Of a stretch of 64,000 bases of DNA, positions 46,263 through 57,490 are shown piece by piece. The notes under the pieces were generated by a model. The model saw nothing but the letters and a program-made list of their open reading frames with translations, searched no databases and was not told the origin of the DNA. The stretch's first letter is position 1, and every line of letters starts with the position of its first letter. The position numbers and the translations under genes were made by a program. The stretch comes from Ixodes scapularis (lineage: Eukaryota; Arthropoda; Arachnida; Ixodida; Ixodidae), in assembly GCF_016920785.2 (NCBI RefSeq), contig NW_024609837.1:22997565-23061564 (forward strand), written 5' to 3'.

Positions 46263-46720
46263 GGGCCAGCGTGTCGGTCATGCCCGGGAAGCTGTTCAAG
46301 CGGACCTTCCCCGGCGTGTCTGTCGAGGCGTCTGACGTCATGCTGCGCAGCTACTCCGGGCAGCTTTCCCAGGTCCAGGGTCGGGCCCAAGTCAGCGTTC
46401 GCCTTGGCGACAGGGAGGCAATCCTTCCCCTTTACTTAACCAAGGGGTCGTCGCCGACGCTGCTGGGCCGGAACTGGATTCACTCGCTGGGTGTTCGGCT
46501 GCCGGAGTACCAAGAAGCTGCGCTGCACGTGGTGCAAGACGTCCCAAGCCTCCTGACCGACTTCCAGTCCCTGTTCCAGCCGGGGGTGGGCACCTTCACC
46601 GGCACGACGGTCGGCATCCACGTACCCGAGGGAGCCCGGCCTCGATTCTTCAAGCCGCGTCCGCTGCCGTTCGCCCTGAAGGACGGGTCACCCAGGAGCT
46701 GCAACGGCTGCAGCGAGAGG
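46190..46720 (+). pseudogene. pol: Protease and pol N-terminus, frameshifted
   Basis: The frame coming from gag reaches the aspartic protease motif ELDT at about 46249-46260 and then leaves frame. The continuation (GASVSVMP and onward, to ILPLYL and LLGRNW) is in the frame of the 46220-46804 stretch, so a single-base insertion sits inside the protease active-site codons near 46261. The region after the protease (FxSLFxPGVGTF and the pol linker) continues to a further frame change near 46680-46692, where the motif preceding reverse transcriptase begins. Confidence 0.75.
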
Positions 46721-46728
46721 GAATCCTG

Positions 46729-48630
46729 GTGCCCGTCAAGTCTTCAGAGTGGGCTGCACCGATCGTTCCAGTCCTCAAGCAAGATGGCCGCGTCAGGCCT
46801 GTAGTCCTCACCGTGGATGCTTCGCCGTATGGGGTAGGAGCCGTCCTGTCGCACCGGGGTCAGGATGGTCAGGAACACCCTGTGGCGTTTGCTTCTCGTC
46901 GGCTTCATGCGGCGGAGCAACGCTACAGCCAGCTCGACAAGGAAGGCTTGGCCCTCGTCTTCGGGGTCCAGCGCTTCCATCAGTACCTGTGGGGCCGGCA
47001 GTTCGAGGCAGTCACGGACCACAAGCCGCTGCTGGGGCTGCTGGGACCTGACAAGGCGGTTCCAGTGCAAGCCTCGCCTCGAGTGGTACGCTGGGCCTTG
47101 ACGCTGGCAGCCTACAGGCACAAGCTGGTCTACCGCCCTGGGAAGGACCTGGGACCTGCCGACGCCCTGAGCCGCCTGCCCCTGCCGGAGGTGCCTGCTG
47201 CCGTTCCAGAGCCAGCTGACGTGTTCCTGCTGGAGCGGGCCTACCCGGGGGTGCTGACCAGGACTGCGGTGGCGCAGGCGACCAGCCGGGACCCGGTCCT
47301 GTCCCAGGTGGTCAAGGCGGTTGCCCGAGGGGAGGAGCTGTGTCACCAGGCCTACAGCCACAAGACCGCCGAGCTGAGCTTGGAGCAAGGCTGCCTCCTG
47401 TGGGGTTCCAGGGTGGTGATTCCACAAAGTCTGCGGGCCAAGGTGCTGCAGCTGCTGCACGCGGGGCATCCTGGCATTGAAAAGACCAAAATGGTGGCAC
47501 GGTCGCACGTTTGGTGGCCTGGCTTGGACCAGGACATCGTGCACCAGGTGCAAGGCTGCCAGGTCTGCCAGGAGAACCAGCGAGCCTCGCGCCACGTGGA
47601 GATCACCCCCTGGCCGTTCCCACAGAGGCCGTGGTCCCGCTTGCACGTGGACTATGCGGGACCCTTCCAGGGCCACTACTTCCTGGTGGCAGTGGACGCC
47701 TTCTCCAAGTGGGTGGAGGCACTGCCAGTCACCAGTCCCTCGGCAAGCGCGACCATTGCGGCTCTGCGGCAGGTCTTCGCGGCGTAGGGATTGCCGGACA
47801 TTATTGTGTCCGACAATGGTCCCGCTTTCGCTAGCGCCGAGTACCTGGACTGGCTGCAGAGGAATGGAATCCGCCGGATGCTGGTTCCGCCGTACCACCC
47901 CGCTTCCAATGGTGCAGCAGAGCGGGTAGTACAGACCCTCAAGAACAAGCTGAAGAGGAGCCAGCCCGGGGATTTCCGGACTCAGGTGGCCCGGGTACTG
48001 TTTCATCACCGGACCACACCGCATGAGGTCACTGGCCGTGCCCCCTGCGAGCTTCTGCTGGGCCGGATGGTCAAGACCCCCCTGGACGTCTTGCATCCAG
48101 ACCTCCGGTCCACGGCGCTCCTGAAGCAGCTGAAGCAGAAGCTGGCTGCTGACCGAGGGTGCCGTCCCGGGCCTTTGCCGGAGCCGGGAGCGTCGATGTA
48201 CGCCAGGAACTTCCGTCCTGGCCCACCCTGGTCTGCCGGACATGTGGTTTCACCAGCGAGCGCCTCATCGCTGCTCGTCCGCATGCCCGACGGGACCACC
48301 TGGCACCGGCACGCCGACCATGTCAGGCCTCGCCTCGGGACCTGGCTTCCACCCTCGGCAGTCGCTTCAGAGGACCAGCCTGCAGGGGGCCCAACAACAG
48401 CACCAGTAGCGGCCAGCGGAGCGCCATCCACCCCGGAGGCGACAAGCGTCGCCACTCCTGTGACACCAGTTGGACCGGTGCCACTCCCCAATCCGGTCCC
48501 TGCAGCTCCACCGGGTGGAGCGCGACCAATTCAGGTAGCGCTCGGCGTTGCCACACCTGGCCCGTCGACACCAGTGCCCAGGCGGAGTGCACGGCAGCGG
48601 AGGCCACCTGACCGCTACTCGCCGGGGTGA
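46729..48630 (+). pseudogene. pol: Pol remainder: RT core deleted, RNase H and integrase with one stop
   Basis: The frame opens with SSEWAAPIVPVLKQDG, the first conserved block of gypsy reverse transcriptase. At about 46790-46812 it jumps straight to VDASPYGVGAVLSH, the first block of RNase H. The palm and its catalytic aspartates are absent: some 250 to 300 residues are gone without a frame change. RNase H continues (TDHKPLLGLLG). Integrase has an H2C2 finger (HxGHPG, then CQVCQ), a first catalytic D (HVDYAG, about 47650), and after an in-frame TAG at 47785-47787 the second D (SDNGPAF, about 47810) and E (AAERVVQ, about 47925). A proline-rich tail ends at 48630. Confidence 0.88.
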
Positions 48631-48739
48631 CCTTCATTGTCGACAGGCCGGGACTTTGCACGACCAGACGCCGAGATGGTGTCGGCCGTGCGCATTGTGT
48701 TTAGTTTTGTTTTAGAACAAACAAACTGGGGGGGAGGAG

Positions 48740-48943
48740 TGTGACAAGTTAGTGGCGCCCTCCTCCAGTCCGCCCGTCTGCGGCCGCCTGGCTCGGCGGG
48801 CAACATTGTCCACCACACCAATAAACGCCGTTGAGCGCACGCGCTCCGGTCAGACATCGTCCACCCTCACAACCAGGCTACGTGTCGTCTCTCCTCGGCG
48901 GGTGCTTCGGCCCCTTCGTCCACGTTCGAGAAAGATCGTGACA
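48740..48943 (+). repeat. 3' LTR of the defective gypsy element
   Basis: It lies 3730 bases from the 5' LTR in perfect register, with two substitutions and no gaps. Identity continues two bases past the CA end (CT) and then stops. Confidence 0.9.
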
Positions 48944-50783
48944 CTCTCTCATGGATTTCGCTGTTACCAATGACTAGAATCAATATACAAAAACGAAATG
49001 GTAAAAAGAAACACAAAAAATACACCAGGAAAAAAAAAGAAAGGAATCCTCATGAGAGACGAGCGATATGCAAGCCAGTAAACTAGCCCAACTCATAACT
49101 AATGACGTCAAAATATCGAAATGCCCAGTAGCCTCGAAATGCTTAATACCCTTATATTATCGAACAAAGTTTGCCCAGCGCGGTAGTATACTCGGCGCCA
49201 ACTATTTTGTGCTTCGTTGTCAAAGCTAGCTTAGCTTTCACAGTGCACCAACTCTGTCAAAGCTAGTCGCGCGAAAGCATGCAAATCAGACCCAAGAGGC
49301 AAAGCCGCAGTGCGTGACTGCTGCACAGTGAAAGTAACGCTAGCCTTGACAATGCAGCGCAAAAATTGTTGACGAAAACTAGATACCATTTCAATATTTC
49401 CAAGTACACCACCCAGCGTGCGATCTCCTCAGGCCAGCACGCCAGTGTCGTAGCCAGCAGGGAAACCTCCCCCCCCCCCCTTCTTGTCCCCCGAAACCTC
49501 GCCGACACTGTAATAAACACATCCATTTGGACCCAAACCACCCCCCTTTCTTAAAAAAAAAAAAAATTGCGCGCTGTACGCACGAACACTGAAAATGGAA
49601 CCGGCCAGGAGCCTTTTCTTTGGAAAGGTCTCATCGTAACCATACTTAATTAAGCGTAACTGCGGTTTAAGATGCCCGTCGGACATCCGTAACAGCTGTT
49701 AAGTCTAACCTCAGTCAGGCTTAACTGCCGTTAAGGGTGCCCGGGTAACTAGGTTATCAATCAACGCGCACTAGGCCACGGCAAGTAACTCGTAAAACAA
49801 AGTTTCAATATAGGGTCACCGATCACCAATTTGATACTTGCAACGACACGCGTTTCATCTATATTCAGGACTGAACGCCACGCGACGTCAGTCATTCCGC
49901 AGCTTTGACCGCGCAAAACCACGCGCCGATGTAGACGTAAGCGGGGCGTACAGATGGGCTATCATGAGTAGGTTGCCAGCCGTAGCTCTCTTACTTCCGC
50001 CAAATTTGCCGCTGGACCCGTTTATTACGCGGTAGTCGCGAGAAAAAAAAATACAACCATCAATTTCCGTCCAGGCGCGCGATTAATCAGTGCCGCAACC
50101 CACAATGATGACCCGCCTAACCACGCAAAAAATGGGCAAAAAAAGAACTAATGCTGCAAGAAAAAGTGTGCTAACATTTTTTTCCGGGCCAGTTGGCACA
50201 CGCCGCTGGAGCGCCGTGAAAACAAAAGAATGATAGGAGTGTAGACGAAACGTAGAAGTGGAAAAGAAAATGATAGGGTGGGTTCAAGGAGCGATAGGCG
50301 TTTAATACGAGCTGTGAAGTGAGAATCAGATATATGCCTGCATGGAGCGTTCCAGTAATCGCGTTCTCTGCGCCGCCATCTTTGTTCACCGGACTGTGGG
50401 ACGCGCCATGAGCGTGCGGGGAATGCCACTCTTCTGTGAAATTTGATGCGACGTCACAAGAGAGATGAATAGGCGTATAGACGCTTTCTGGCAGCTATGC
50501 ATGGGCGCAGCCATAACCGACCATCAAATTTTTGTCTCCCCTTATTCCATTCGCTTCACCTCATCATTACCACAGTGGGACAGGTTATTGCTACTTTAGG
50601 TGCTACTGTGTCCTTCTCCTCCGCATAATCCTTTGTGGAGGCTCGTCAACACCGGCTTCAGTGGCTCGGAATCTCAATAAGACAAGAGAGGTCCGGCAAT
50701 GGCGTGTCGATCTGGCACGCGTTTAAAGCGTTTATATAAGCGTACGAGATATATATATATATATATTTATGTATTGTGGTTAA
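48944..50783. other. Non-coding DNA with a possible hAT-like end
   Basis: CCAGTGTCGTAGCCAGCAGGG near 49442-49462, followed by a C run, resembles the hAT-like termini near the left of the window; a CGACACTG near 49501-49509 may be its partner but matches for only 8 bases. A diverged two-copy repeat with AACTGC and TTAAG words lies at about 49645-49750. No gene is recognised. Confidence 0.4.
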
Positions 50784-50958
50784 TGGCGATAATAATTCCC
50801 GAAGAAGGGAAACAAGGGGGACAAAGGACAAACATAAATCTCCAAACACAGCTAGGTGACTGGTGCGCGACCAAAACAATTCGCCATGTCCTGGTATCGA
50901 ACCAGGGACCTCTCCATTGCCAGTGGAGCGTTCTACCAATTGAGCTTTATCGGCCTGC
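50784..50958 (-). repeat. tRNA-derived SINE, family A, second copy
   Basis: On the minus strand the head reads as a tRNA with an A box (AGCTCAATTGGTAGA), an alanine-type anticodon loop (CTGGCAA) and a B box GGTTCGATACC. The body matches the copy at 12693-12860. A short TA run lies just beyond its 3' side (50748-50766). Confidence 0.8.
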
Positions 50959-50968
50959 ATTTTAGAGT

Positions 50969-51246
50969 TATGAAGATAATGCAATTAATGCAAAGGTGCA
51001 AGCGAGCTGGACAAGAATGGCCATAATATTCCCTAGAGATTGGGAAGAACGGGGACAAAGGACAAACAGAATTTTCCAAACGCAGCTATAGTGACTTGTG
51101 CGCGACCGAAACAATTCGCTAAAAAAATTTGATTGGAGATTTCTATTTGTCCTTTGTAACCCCTGTTCCCCTTCTCCAGAAATTATTATCGTCATTCTTG
51201 TCCAGCTCGCTGGCGCCTTTGCATTAAGTGCATTATCTTCATATAT
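50969..51246. repeat. Foldback made of two inverted SINE-A body copies
   Basis: The left arm (50969 to about 51095) and right arm (about 51135-51246) are inverted copies. They share GAAGATAATGCA, GCGAGCTGGACAAGAATG and the SINE-A body words GGACAAAGGACAAA. Neither arm has a tRNA-like head next to the body. It lies directly beside the intact SINE-A copy. Confidence 0.65.
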
Positions 51247-51820
51247 ATTATAGTGGCGTGCTGAGGCGCCTGCCGGGAACCATGGAAGACAAAGACGAAG
51301 CACCTGCAGACAGTACGTGACACTTCTAACCTGGTCATGGACGTAACCTAGCAAATGAATATGTAACGTAAAAATATGTACATATTTTTTAAAGCAGTTT
51401 CTTTTCGGAATTTCGGTTTAATATCATCATTTCATTCCTATGTTGTTGTTTTCTTGAGGGATCGTAGAGTATCCATACAAGGGAGTGAAATTAATTAATT
51501 AAAACAAATAAAACACAATACACACTACTATAGAGAAATTCACATATACAATGTAAGCTATTTATCGGAGTTAGAGAGAACGCAGCTGCCAGTTTGTTAG
51601 AGTCATTTAATCCGAAAGTGCCGTCAGGTAGTGAGCTTCTGTCATTGGTAGCTAATGATAATGTCGACCCAGGGCAAGAGACTGCGGACGATGATATTGA
51701 ACGTGGTCTGCATGAATGGGGATAATAAATAACGACTTAACAAAACACTTTTTTACTAGTTCGTCTTACAGTTTTACGTTTTAACTACCAGGGGCGTAGT
51801 AATTTTCTAGTCGTCACCAA
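51247..51820. other. AT-rich non-coding DNA, no gene recognised
   Basis: A short start-less open stretch at about 51575-51724 is not recognised. Otherwise nothing is seen. Confidence 0.45.
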
Positions 51821-53080
51821 TGTATTTTAACCGTGTTTGCATCTTTTCTTAGCTTTAATCAGTTCAATGGCGTCACAAACTGCAAATCCTATATACTCGA
51901 CCTCTGCCTTTCCAACACAGATGATATCGGTGTTACTGAAATTGAATTTCCAGTGGTTCCAATCGACAGATATCACCCTGCCCTCGAGTCAACTATTCCA
52001 TTTCCTGTTGTGCTGAAACGGATATCGACGGTCCCACAGAGATAGGCGGAAAAGGCATTTAACTTTTCTAGTGGTGACTACGTGAGTTTGTATGAACATT
52101 TTTCAAATTTTGACTGGTCATTTATTATAGAATCGACTGATGTAAATGTCCCGGCATCGCAATTCACGGAAGCAGTTTAGTCAGGAATGAACATGTGCAT
52201 TCCTACCAAACGGTCTGGGACATCAAGATTCCCGTATTGGTTCACCCATCACTTGCAAGCGTCGTTAAGGAGAACATCATTTGCACGCAAAAAATTTAAG
52301 AAGACAGGATTGGTAAGGTGGGAGTCAGAATTTAAGCACTACCAGCACCTTTGCAAAAAGGCAATATTCAATTGATCCTAAACAATATGTAGCCTCTGTT
52401 GAGTCTCATCTCAAGCGTGATCCTAAAAGGCTTTGGCAACACGTCAGAAGTCGCTCTGGGAAAAGAACAAGGAAGGACATTCTTCTTGTAGACGAGGAAT
52501 GCAACGCCTCCTTTGATGTTTCTAAAGCCTTCGCTCGTCATTTCAAGTCTGTGTATAATTTAAACCCTTCGAGCAACTCGCCTCTGCCACTGTTGGGGAA
52601 GGCAGGGGAGTACCTTTCCTTTTTGGTTATGGATGATGGCATTATTGAGGAGTGTGTAAAAAAATTAAAGCCAAACTTGTCTGCTGGTTATGATGGGTTC
52701 CCTGGTGCGCTCGACAAGGCGTATTATAAATATTTCACCCTTGCGATTGTATCTATCTTTAACAACTCGTTGAAGTCATGTGTTTTTCCTGAGGCGTGGA
52801 AGGTTGCCGTAATTATCCCTGTGCACAAATCACGTAACAGAGGGGACTCCGCAATTATCAACCAGTCTGGCTACTATCCACCTCCTCAAAGTTATTTGAA
52901 ATGGCAGTTAATAAAACTGTCCTTTTCTTTCAAAACTGTAATAGTGCCGGTCCAGCACGGATTCATACCCGGACGCTCTACAACAAATCTGGTTGCTTTT
53001 ATGTCTGCGGTCTCGAAGGCCGTGTGCAGTAAGGAACAGGTGAATGCTCCAAATTTTACCTTAGTAAGGCTTTTGATGTT
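51821..53080 (+). pseudogene. LINE fragment: endonuclease end and first part of RT
   Basis: The C-terminal endonuclease piece (FNQFNGV, then ILDLCLSN; 51833-52045) is followed by the linker (52187-52460, with RFPYWFTHHL and KRLWQHVRS). Reverse transcriptase begins in the 52551-53096 frame: LSAGYDGFPG, WKVAVIIPVHKS, QHGFIPGRST, then a damaged FSKAFD box at about 53055-53080. The sequence then stops at a 21-bp inverted copy of its own GFIPGRS codons and passes into a SINE. Frameshifts separate the pieces. It belongs to a LINE type distinct from the one at 10-14 kb. Confidence 0.8.
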
Positions 53081-53302
53081 GAGCGTCCGGGTATGAATCC
53101 GGTATGATGCTCATCTGGATGAGTACTGTCCCGGCGTGCGGTCGTGTATCACTATTGCGTGATGCACGTTAAAGGCATCAGGCTAGCGGTTGTACTGCAC
53201 TGGCTAAATTTCTTATCTACAGCTAGAAGACTCGTCGCCCGTTGAGGCAGACCAAGTTCTAGGCTGTATAAACATACACACACCCCAATTTTTTTTTTTT
53301 GT
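53081..53302 (+). repeat. SINE family B, 5'-truncated copy
   Basis: From about 53110 the sequence matches the SINE at 63444-63742 (GTGCGGTCGTGTATCACTA, TGCGTGATGCACGTTAAAG, GAGGCAGACCAAGTTCTAGG) to its CA-rich and T-run tail. The tRNA-like head is missing or replaced by the inverted LINE piece. Confidence 0.75.
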
Positions 53303-55356
53303 ATGCTCGTTCACGAGAAATAAAAAAGTGCCTTTAAAAGAAAGACGAATATTTGTTAGATTATTTTTAAATGCTAAATAGTTCGTCCAACTCTGTTGTA
53401 GTTACGTAATCCAGACCACTAATATTTCAGTGGTACTGTCAGCATCAGAAGGAACGCGGCTTCGCGCTGTTCCTTGCCAAAGGCAGAAAGCATCTGTATG
53501 CCTTTCGCTTGCGTAAAATAACTTCTCTCGTCCAAAAGCAAAAAGAGTAAAAAAAATATATACATACAATATATAACAATAAGCAGACGACACTGCGTGC
53601 TCACCGGAATTTCCGAGACACACAAGTCTCCCCACCGAAACCGAAACCGGAACCGGAACTTGTTTTTGCTTTCCCTTCTATAGAGAGAGGAAGGTAGCGA
53701 GACGGACAAGGACATGCCTTTCACGTCCCACACTCTAGGCGAACTAACGACTCTTGTCATGCACACACGAGTCGACTTGTAAACTGCGCGTACACGCTCA
53801 TCACTGCGGGAGCTTCCCCGGTCGCCATTCGCGCATGCGCTCTCCGCTCTACGTGTGTCGGCTGCGAGACGCATCATCTTTCTTCCCGAACGGCCCGGTA
53901 CGACGAGCCGCTCGTACGCGTCAACCCATTAACTCAGTTAATCGTTCGGATCCGTCTCGTCCGGATAATTGAATTAAAGACACGCGCGCGCTTGTTACAA
54001 CGCGTACGCTCTTTTTCTAGAGCCCCCCTTCCATTCTTCTTTTGTCTTTCGCTGTCCAGATATGTCGGTAGCCGGATTCCTTTGTCCTCTGCTTTGTCGC
54101 TGCTTTTTGTTTTCGTATTTTATCTTTCCTTCGTCGGCTTCAGGTCGCTTGCCAATTCGTAGCTCATCCTATCATTGTTTCCCGCGTGTAATGAGGCTTT
54201 GCTGGTTTGGAAATTGTACAGCGTGTCCCACCAAAATTCCATAATTTTTTGTTTGTTTCGTTTTTAGTTTTTAGTGCAGAAATAAAGCCTGCATCTCCTT
54301 TCAAACGTAGGCCTAACGGTTCGGAGATGTTTCAGAGCCAGCTCTCGTTCTTATTCAAGAGTTATAAGCGATTCTCCGAAACTTTCAATGCGAAACTGTG
54401 GCTCGTTCTTCGGTGGATTCCCCCATACAGTCCCATCGACGTATTCGTGGGTGTCTCTGGGCCTCTATTTCACCATTGATAACCTTCGAAAATAGCTAAT
54501 AACCTTATAATAAAATAACGGTTCGTTCTGAAACTTTGCCATCAAGTTCGGACCGCTGGCGCTACATTCTGAAGGAGAGTAAGTATCGACGATGCACAAA
54601 TTATTTTTGCAAATCATTTTTTTCTTTCAGGGACACTATATACATTGCAAAATACTATTAGCAGGAACAAGACATTGGCGCGTTGTTACATTTCACTTGG
54701 AAAGACTAGTATTGGCGTGCACCCATCCTACTTCACCATAGGTCACTGCGCTGAATGAGTAATTCCCACCAGAAAAGATGAGAAAACAATTATTCGATTT
54801 AATAAAAAAATATAGAGAAGAAAAAAAAAGGTAATCGCTTGTTCGTGAAAACAATGTCGTGCGGCATACGTTCGGTTTCCGATGGGCGCTAGTCGCGCTA
54901 TACCACCGGGGCAAGCACCGAAGTAATTCTTCACTCGACAATCGGCGCCTTGACGAGTATATTAATTTTTTTCACTCTTCCATATGTGTTTACACATACG
55001 TCGGTGACGACCGACTCACAGGAACAAGACATTTGCGGTTTCAGGTGGCTTGTCAACAAGTTTCATTCGTGACAAATGCGTCGGTGCTTCTCTTATATTG
55101 CCTAGGGAATGTTGTGAGTTTACTGCCGCCTTTCGAGAAAACGGTAATGCGCGTGTGTGTCAGTCCGCGTACTACGTCCATTCTACGACCGGTTTAACGT
55201 GTGTCCACCACCGTATCCGCCATCTCTGAACTATAATGGGCCACAAAGGTATGGAGCGGCTGATACGGGTAAAAAAGCTGGAACCTACGTACTAAAAAGC
55301 AGTGATACTCGAAGAGAAATCAATGCGGAACGCAAGTTGGTCTGCTAGTTGAAGAG
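53303..55356. other. Non-coding DNA, no gene recognised
   Basis: Overlapping short frames on both strands match nothing known. A stretch at about 53630-53665 has a short ACCGAAACCG-type repeat. Nothing else structured was seen. Confidence 0.45.
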
Positions 55357-55501
55357 GAGTGGCGGTGACGTCAGAACGCCGAGCTCTGATTGGCTCTGAT
55401 TGGAAGGATAGTGGGTCCTCAATACAGCAAGCATCGAGGTACCCACTCTCCTTTCATTCGGAGCTAATCAGAACTCGGCGTTCTGATGTCACTGCAACCC
55501 C
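55357..55501. mobile_element. Hairpin MITE with about 60-bp arms
   Basis: Bases about 55357-55416 are an inverted copy of 55441-55501, with a 24-base loop. The arm word GAACGCCGAG followed by CTCTGATTGG or TTCTGATTGG also occurs once at about 63883-63902, so the family is dispersed. The left arm contains TGACGTCA. Confidence 0.7.
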
Positions 55502-56003
55502 TGCTCTAGAAACAGGCAGTGCGCAGGAGTACCGCCAAATTCTAGCAGACGAGTTAAAAGACGAACTTGCGCTCCGTATAGCCACTGGTGGCATAAGAGA
55601 CGCGGGCAGTGGCGAGTCCTCGTCCCCTTATCATCACTCGGTAGCCGACGAGGTTGCGGCAATAAGCGATAAGAGCGCCAAAGGGCGAATCACGTACAGA
55701 TAACATAACTTATGTTTCGTGGTGAGTTATCCAAAAGTGTTCTTTAACAAGTTGAATTTAAAATGTCTACGGACAGCGTTTTTCGTGTGTTTATGGTTTT
55801 TGAAAGACAAGGCTGAAATGACGTCACAAGACGATAGCTTCAACCAAGGTGTACAAAACACGGAATGTGTGAGAGCATACAACAGGTGGCAGCTCGGACA
55901 AAAAAAAAACGACAAAGAATTGCCTTTACAGCGCTCTGGATTTCCGACGTCGTAAGTGTACCATATTACAAAATAGGACAATTTTGACATTGCGAACATC
56001 AAT
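55502..56003. other. Non-coding DNA, no gene recognised
   Basis: Short frames only. The 114-codon frame at 55359-55703 lies mostly across the hairpin and is not supported. Confidence 0.45.
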
Positions 56004-56433
56004 GTACTATCGGGGAAAAATGAAATGCGAACAGAGGAGCGCGTGGCTCGCGGTACAGGCTGCGCCGCCTGGAAGTGGGCCATGGAGCGAGGGTGCGTGG
56101 CCTACTCCGACGTGTTCACGCCCCTCCCTCTGCGCTCCCCAAGCATCAGCGGTGCGCCTCTTAGTGCGCTGAAAGCTATCACTGCTATCTTTGCTGGCTC
56201 AGCGCGTGCGGTGCAAAGAAGCGCGCCGCACTCGCCGAGCAGGCAAAGATAGCGGTGACAGCTTTCAGCGCACTGAGAGGCGCACTGCCGAAGCTAGGGG
56301 AGTGCCAATCGAGGGGCGTGAACACATCGAAGTAGGCCACGCACCCTCGCCCCTAGGTTCCCTTCCAGGCGGCGCAGCCTGTACCGCGAGCCACGCGCTC
56401 CTCTGTTCGCATTTCATTTTTCCCCGATAGTAC
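56004..56433. mobile_element. Near-perfect hairpin element, about 200-bp arms
   Basis: The left end GTACTATCGGGGAAAAATG at 56004 is inverted exactly at 56433. The outer 70 bases match almost base for base, and the middle part, with small differences, shares CAGCGCACTGAGAGGCG-type words. The central loop is about 35 bp around 56200-56240. It is GC-rich and non-coding; frames across it are mirrored on both strands because of the symmetry. The target duplication is uncertain. Confidence 0.8.
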
Positions 56434-57490
56434 GATTGCTAAAGTAGCTCGACCGCAACTGTCTTCCGTTTTTTAAAACCTGTACCCTTCGTCACGCACC
56501 CCCATTCATCCTGCGTAAGTCTGAGTTTCGAAGCACTTTGGGCTCGATATTCACGGTGAGGACGAAGTGTTAACGGCATTAGTTGACGGTGCGGTGCAAG
56601 CTATTTACGCAAAACTTAGTTCCGACCATGTACTCAGCTACTTGCAGATCGAGCCTAGCGTTACCAGTCAAATTCAGTTCAACTGAATTTATAGTTTACA
56701 CCTTGAGTACAAAACAAAGGTGGGGGGCATGATAAAATGCTGCAACAATGCTGCTTGATAGGGCCTCGTTGGTCAGCTCGGCGGGCAGAAAGAGTGACGG
56801 GATATTTCAACAAGAGTTAACAAGTTCTACACAAACAAAATAAATAAAATACGCTGACAGAACAAAAATGGTACAAAACACCTTTGTGTTTTCAAGCTCG
56901 TGACCGTCTTGTTCGTCTAAAAAGTTCAGTGGTGTGGGCAGTGTGTACTGTATCATATGCAGGCCTTAGTTTGTTCGATGGCGACGGATTCTCCATGACA
57001 TCTCGAATTGTCATAGGGCAACTGGTAATAGCCCCATTCGTCACAGCGGAACATTCGCCATAGAATAATTCGTAACTCGGGCCACCTGTCACAAAGTTGT
57101 CATATGGTTAGTTCAAGTTGGGTTTCATGGATAAATTTGGTTGACCGTGCCATACCCGTACAAGGTCACCAAGGTTGATCGCGGGCGAAGTTTCTGTACA
57201 GGTGCAGCACTTCTGGGTTTCGGTCCGAAAGTCGAACATTCGGAGGGAAACTGCAAGTAGTAGGAAACAAAGAAACCTCGCAAAGAACCTAAGCAATATA
57301 TAGAAAGAAAAAAAAAAGAACAAAAAGAGTTTGCCTCAAAGTATCGCCTGGTCGCCACTGTTTGCTTTGTTGTTGTACGCGTGTCACACGATTCGCCCAG
57401 ATTGAAAAATTTCGTAGCTGCTTTTCTTTTTACGGAAGGAGGATGTCCCAGAGTATAAAAGAAACGTCATTTTTGCATGGGATCTTATAT
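56434..57490. other. Non-coding DNA, no gene recognised
   Basis: No recognisable frame or structured repeat. Confidence 0.45.

Larger units (their letters stand above)
45010..48943 (+). mobile_element. Defective Ty3/gypsy LTR retrotransposon, 3934 bp
   Basis: Two 204-bp LTRs in direct orientation differ at two positions (a C/T near 45081 and a G/A near 45150 in the 5' copy). The interior has gag, protease, RNase H and integrase in Ty3/gypsy order on the plus strand, but most of reverse transcriptase is missing. A primer-binding site starting TGGCGACGAGG follows the 5' LTR at 45215, and a polypurine tract ACTGGGGGGGAGGAG precedes the 3' LTR (48725-48739). The flanks do not show a target duplication (AAAG left, CTCT right), and the left flank is an inverted copy of the LTR start. 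GC content is far higher than in the surroundings. It cannot move by itself. Confidence 0.92.

Noticed and set aside
46744..48243. 499-codon open frame on the minus strand
   Set aside because: It is the antisense shadow of the GC-rich integrase and RNase H region; the plus strand has the clear family motifs.
55984..56430. Overlapping frames on the plus strand across 56 kb
   Set aside because: They are mirrored parts of one hairpin and have no family resemblance.
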